DNA of 64,000 nt, from contig NZ_NIUY01000002.1 of NCBI RefSeq assembly GCF_002205795.1, forward strand, positions 310,001 through 374,000, read 5' to 3'. The stretch is from Chryseobacterium sp. VAUSW3 (GTDB lineage: Bacteria > Bacteroidota > Bacteroidia > Flavobacteriales > Weeksellaceae). Positions 61,274 through 64,000 of this stretch are shown here, piece after piece. The first letter of the stretch is position 1, and the number at the start of each line of letters is the position of its first letter. The notes under the pieces were generated by a model that was not told the origin of the DNA, searched no databases, and was given only the letters and a program-made list of their open reading frames with translations. The translations under genes and the position numbers were made by a program.

Positions 61274-61831
61274 ATGAGTACGAAAGGACAGCTTGTAGAA
61301 ATTCCCGAACATTCTCCGCTTTATCGCAGAAAAAAACCACTTTTCCCTTCCAAGGAAGAGGAACTCCGTTGGGAATCACAGGTGCCTCATTATTCCTTAT
61401 TCGATGGCTTTCTTGTAGGGGATCATTCGGGAACGGAACATTATAAACTGGGCCAGCGAAAAGGCATCAATGTCGGCGGAAAGAAGGCGCCATTATACGT
61501 CATTGCCATCGACCACACTGAAAACCGAGTTTTTGTAGGTGAAGGCAAAGACCATCCGGCACTTTGGAGGAAAGTATTAACATTTAATCCTGAACAGCTT
61601 GAAGGAATGCATGGATTTAAATTCACCCAAGGAGAAATGGAAAACGGGATTCCTGTCGCTGTAGAAGCGCATTCTTTGGAAAATCCTGTCCATGCCAAAT
61701 TTTACGTTTTCGGCTCTGAAGTCTTCCTGGAAGCAGAAAATCAGTTTCCGCTCACTTTGCTGGACGAAAACTTAATTCTTCGTGACGAACAGCAAATCAT
61801 CGCAATTTTAAAAATCAAAAATATCAACTGA
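61274..61831 (+). CDS. Stand-alone MnmA C-terminal-like protein
   Basis: About 185 residues that match only the C-terminal half of the tRNA 2-thiouridylase MnmA. Seen: GQLVEIPEHSPLYRRKKP, HYKLGQRKGINVGGKKAPLY, then VFVGEGKDHPALWRKVL, plus a beta-barrel-like tail. The N-terminal PP-loop ATPase domain and catalytic cysteines are absent. Upstream of the ATG, 61226-61273 continue the similarity past an in-frame TGA (61244-61246): FIGN, stop, then PVF..QK as in the MnmA FIGK..LP.FL.QK segment. The gene therefore appears to be a 5'-truncated copy, though the rest stays open. Confidence 0.65.
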   Translation: MSTKGQLVEIPEHSPLYRRKKPLFPSKEEELRWESQVPHYSLFDGFLVGDHSGTEHYKLGQRKGINVGGKKAPLYVIAIDHTENRVFVGEGKDHPALWRKVLTFNPEQLEGMHGFKFTQGEMENGIPVAVEAHSLENPVHAKFYVFGSEVFLEAENQFPLTLLDENLILRDEQQIIAILKIKNIN

Positions 61832-61833
61832 TT

Positions 61834-63579
61834 ATGAAACTAAAATTATCTTTTTTAGTAAGTATTTTTTCTTTCTTACTTTATGCGCAAAGCGCACCCA
61901 GCTACTATGCAGGGGTAAATTTCAACAAAACCGGCAATGATCTGAAAAGTGAACTGGCCTCTTTAATCACAGCGACGCATACCAAAGTGATTTCTTACAG
62001 TGAGCTGCAGACCCTCATGAAAACAAGTGACGCAGATCCTGATAAACCGGGAAACCTACTGTTAATCTACGGATCACAGGCATCAGGAACCCACCAGAGA
62101 AGCCGGCCTGTAGGCGGAACCTGGAACCGGGAACACGTGTACGCCAAATCTAAAGGAACACCGAATTTAGGAACTTCAGGTCCGGGAGCCGACGGACATC
62201 ACCTACGTCCTGCAGACAATACATTGAACAGTACCAGAGGAAGCCTTCTTTTTGATGACGGTACCGGCGCAACAGCCTATAAAACGAGCCGTGGTGGCTG
62301 GTATCCCGGAGAAGAATGGAAAGGCGATGTTGCCAGAATCCTGATGTATATGTATGTAAGATATAACACCAGATGCCTGCCTTTGAATATTACCATGACG
62401 CCCAATACGTATTCGCAGGACTTCCCGGATATTCTCCTGAAATGGAATGTTGAAGATCCCGTATCCGCATTTGAAATCCAGAGAAATAACGTGGTTGCTC
62501 AAACCCAGAAAAACAGAAACCCTTTCATCGACAATCCTTACTTGGCCACTGTAATCTGGGGCGGACCTGCAGCACAGAACAACTGGCCCGATACCTTCAG
62601 TGGCGGAACAGCTGGAGATACCGAAGCACCAAGCATTCCAATGAATCTTGCGGTAACGGCAACGACTTCTTCTACGGTTTCACTCACCTGGTCTGCATCT
62701 ACAGATAACGTATCGGTGAGCAGCTATGACGTATATGTGAACGGAGTGTTTAAAGCAAATGTATTCGGTACTTCAGCTACAGTTTCAGGACTCAATCCTT
62801 CTACAGCCTACACTTTCCATATTGTGGCTAAAGACAATTCAGGAAACGTTTCAGGTAACAGTGCAGCGGTACAAGCAACTACACAGCCCGCCAGTACCGG
62901 AGAAGGAACTTCCTGCGGAACTGAGGATTTCGAAAACATTCCTGCGGTATCTTCATCTTATGCCGACAGAACCTGGTCGAATAAAGGAATTGTATGGACC
63001 GCAACCAATGCAAGAACTGATGCTCAGATCTATATTGACGGGACAAGCAGAGCAATCTGTATGCGAAAGGGATCATTAAAATCTTCTCTGATTTCAGGTG
63101 GAATAGGCACTTTGACGGTGAAAACGTTTCTTCCGTTCAGTGATTCCAATGGGAATTATACTTTGAAAATCAATGGACTGGTAAAAGGCCAGATTACATA
63201 CTCTAAAACGGCAACAACTGTAACCATTGAAAACATTAATGTAAGCGGAGATTTCACCATTGAACTTATTGATGAAACCACCAGCAACCGCGTTTCTTTT
63301 GATAACCTTACCTGGACCTGTTATGCACCAATGTCGGCAAACGATACGGCACTGATCAACCAAAAACTAACAGTATATCCTAATCCTGTAAGAAACGGTG
63401 AATTCTTTATCAACGGAATTGATAAAAAAGAAACGCTAAAGATTTATTCTGTTACCGGGCAGTTGCTGAAATCATTCGAAAACGTAGGAAACAACGAAAA
63501 AGTAAATGTGCAGTCGCTCGCGAAAGGGGTATATTTTATTACCACAAAAAGCCAGTCGGCTAAGATTATCGTAGAGTAA
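61834..63579 (+). CDS. Secreted endonuclease I with fibronectin III and T9SS sorting domains
   Basis: 581 residues. The signal peptide ends LLYAQ. The endonuclease I domain (about 22-260) has WNREHVYAKS and GPGADGHHLRPADNTLNSTR, with the His-Asn catalytic His and Asn, and GGWYPGEEWKGDVARILMYM. A fibronectin type III domain (about 268-350) and a beta domain with a conserved Cys pair (about 355-500) follow. The T9SS sorting domain is at about 505-581 (VYPNPVRNGEFFINGIDKK). It likely degrades extracellular DNA or RNA at the cell surface or in the medium. Confidence 0.9.
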   Translation: MKLKLSFLVSIFSFLLYAQSAPSYYAGVNFNKTGNDLKSELASLITATHTKVISYSELQTLMKTSDADPDKPGNLLLIYGSQASGTHQRSRPVGGTWNREHVYAKSKGTPNLGTSGPGADGHHLRPADNTLNSTRGSLLFDDGTGATAYKTSRGGWYPGEEWKGDVARILMYMYVRYNTRCLPLNITMTPNTYSQDFPDILLKWNVEDPVSAFEIQRNNVVAQTQKNRNPFIDNPYLATVIWGGPAAQNNWPDTFSGGTAGDTEAPSIPMNLAVTATTSSTVSLTWSASTDNVSVSSYDVYVNGVFKANVFGTSATVSGLNPSTAYTFHIVAKDNSGNVSGNSAAVQATTQPASTGEGTSCGTEDFENIPAVSSSYADRTWSNKGIVWTATNARTDAQIYIDGTSRAICMRKGSLKSSLISGGIGTLTVKTFLPFSDSNGNYTLKINGLVKGQITYSKTATTVTIENINVSGDFTIELIDETTSNRVSFDNLTWTCYAPMSANDTALINQKLTVYPNPVRNGEFFINGIDKKETLKIYSVTGQLLKSFENVGNNEKVNVQSLAKGVYFITTKSQSAKIIVE

Positions 63580-63605
63580 TTTATAGCAGACGATTATACA
63601 ATCGG

Positions 63606-63639
63606 AAAAACCGGAGGATCATTCTTCCGGTTTTTTTTA
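63606..63639 (+). terminator. Rho-independent terminator of the endonuclease gene
   Basis: AAAAACCGGA / TCCGGTTTTT-type stem with GGATCATTCT loop and a T-run. Confidence 0.88.
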
Positions 63640-63826
63640 TGACTGAAGTTCTTTCGGTAAGAGATTTTAAACAAAAGTTATACATCACGCTCTTACTTAG
63701 TCCACTTTTTTACATCCCGGACGGTTCGCTGTGAAAGGTTTTATAAAGGCACAGCGTTCAATGAAACCGGCCGATATACCGATCACACCAGCCAGATAAA
63801 TTAATTTTAAACATCTTTAGTGGTAA

Positions 63827-64000
63827 TTAATCCGGAATTTTAACGCTGGACCAGTTTTCGCCGCTTTTGATTCTCCAGACCTGCATTTCTGAAATTCCAA
63901 ACTGCCTGGCAATCTGTTTGGCGGGTTTTTTCCGGCGCAGCTGCAGTTTGATATGAATGACCTGCGAAGAGGTGAGTTTCATTCCTTTTGCTCGGGGTTT
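63827..64000 (-). CDS. C-terminal part of a helix-turn-helix protein (cut by window end)
   Basis: The minus-strand frame is open at base 64000 and ends in TAA at 63827, giving 57 residues of the C-terminus. KLTSSQVIHIKLQLR, then KQIARQFGISEMQVWRIKSG and ENW, is the homing-endonuclease/phage-type DNA-binding pattern (KLT..QV..I...L......IA..F.VS...I.RI..G..W). It may be the tail of an HNH endonuclease or a small HTH protein. The intervening 63640-63826 hold no recognised feature. Confidence 0.6.
   Translation of the reverse strand, partial: KPRAKGMKLTSSQVIHIKLQLRRKKPAKQIARQFGISEMQVWRIKSGENWSSVKIPD

Noticed and set aside
1-64000. CRISPR arrays, tRNA and rRNA genes, complete insertion sequences, prophage
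   Set aside because: No regular spaced repeats, tRNA T-arm/anticodon patterns, transposase or phage structural genes were recognised on either strand. The HTH fragment at the window end alone does not show a mobile element.

Overview
The window is a 64-kb piece of a chromosome from a Flavobacteriia member, most likely Weeksellaceae (Chryseobacterium/Kaistella-like). Evidence seen in the sequence: the flavobacterial -7 promoter motif TAnnTTTG before many genes, weak Shine-Dalgarno signals, lipoproteins and secreted proteins with the type IX secretion (T9SS) C-terminal sorting domain, a fused E1 alpha/beta branched-chain keto-acid dehydrogenase, the lysine 6-aminotransferase/aminoadipate-semialdehyde dehydrogenase pair, and DUF2911, DUF1015, DUF2805 and DUF6428 proteins. 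Gene density is high. No rRNA, tRNA, CRISPR array or intact insertion sequence was recognised.

Layout. 0-6.9 kb: 3' end of carB, an azurin-type cupredoxin lipoprotein, a SufR-like regulator, a decayed copy of the carB tail, DUF2911 and lipoprotein genes, ada, and a double-GNAT fusion. 7-10.4 kb: lysine catabolism (aldehyde dehydrogenase and lysine 6-transaminase). 10.4-12.6 kb: membrane-bound TPR/AraC regulator divergent from a small lipoprotein. 12.7-20.6 kb: fused keto-acid dehydrogenase E1, DUF305 lipoprotein, lipoamide dehydrogenase, S9 peptidase, patatin, DgkA. 20.7-24.5 kb: serine biosynthesis operon (ferredoxin, serC, serA, DUF1015). 24.7-30.1 kb: a TetR-controlled module (flavin reductase, atypical SDR, DUF2805, a decayed DUF2256 gene, ABC1 kinase, TetR) divergent from a stand-alone GTP cyclohydrolase II, with a MarR regulator beside it. 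30.4-42 kb: LuxC-type acyl-CoA reductase, DUF4286, gyrA, TPR protein, Xaa-Pro aminopeptidase, a putative Flavo-1 RNA, mnmE, and an Rrf2-controlled oxidoreductase pair.

42-56 kb is more fluid. It holds a frameshifted DUF421 gene, periplasmic hydroxyisourate hydrolase and a HbpS/GlcG-like protein, a Crp/Fnr regulator, a remnant of an mgtA Mg-ATPase, a Usp/GNAT/racemase operon, an AraC regulator with a perfect 13-bp inverted repeat over its promoter, MscS and DUF389 membrane proteins, a decayed LuxR-type regulator, a cobalamin riboswitch in front of an acyl-CoA thioesterase, a T9SS Ig-repeat protein, and a two-domain universal stress protein. 56.5-64 kb: arsenic resistance operon (arsR, DUF6428, arsC-like, acr3), an Lrp regulator divergent from a methionine gamma-lyase-type enzyme, a stand-alone MnmA C-terminal-like protein, a T9SS endonuclease I, and the end of an HTH gene.

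Most notable observations: (i) the 24.7-29.2 kb operon looks like the accessory gene set that normally travels with cryptochrome/photolyase genes, but here has no photolyase, a decaying DUF2256 gene, and a symmetric bidirectional promoter carrying a perfect 11-bp inverted repeat; (ii) the cobalamin riboswitch plus terminator ahead of a hotdog thioesterase; (iii) matched TGTAAC-N7-GTTACA operators in the Rrf2 locus; (iv) several readable gene remnants (carB tail, DUF2256, mgtA, DUF421, an OM beta-barrel tail, an MnmA-like copy) marking deletions and decay.
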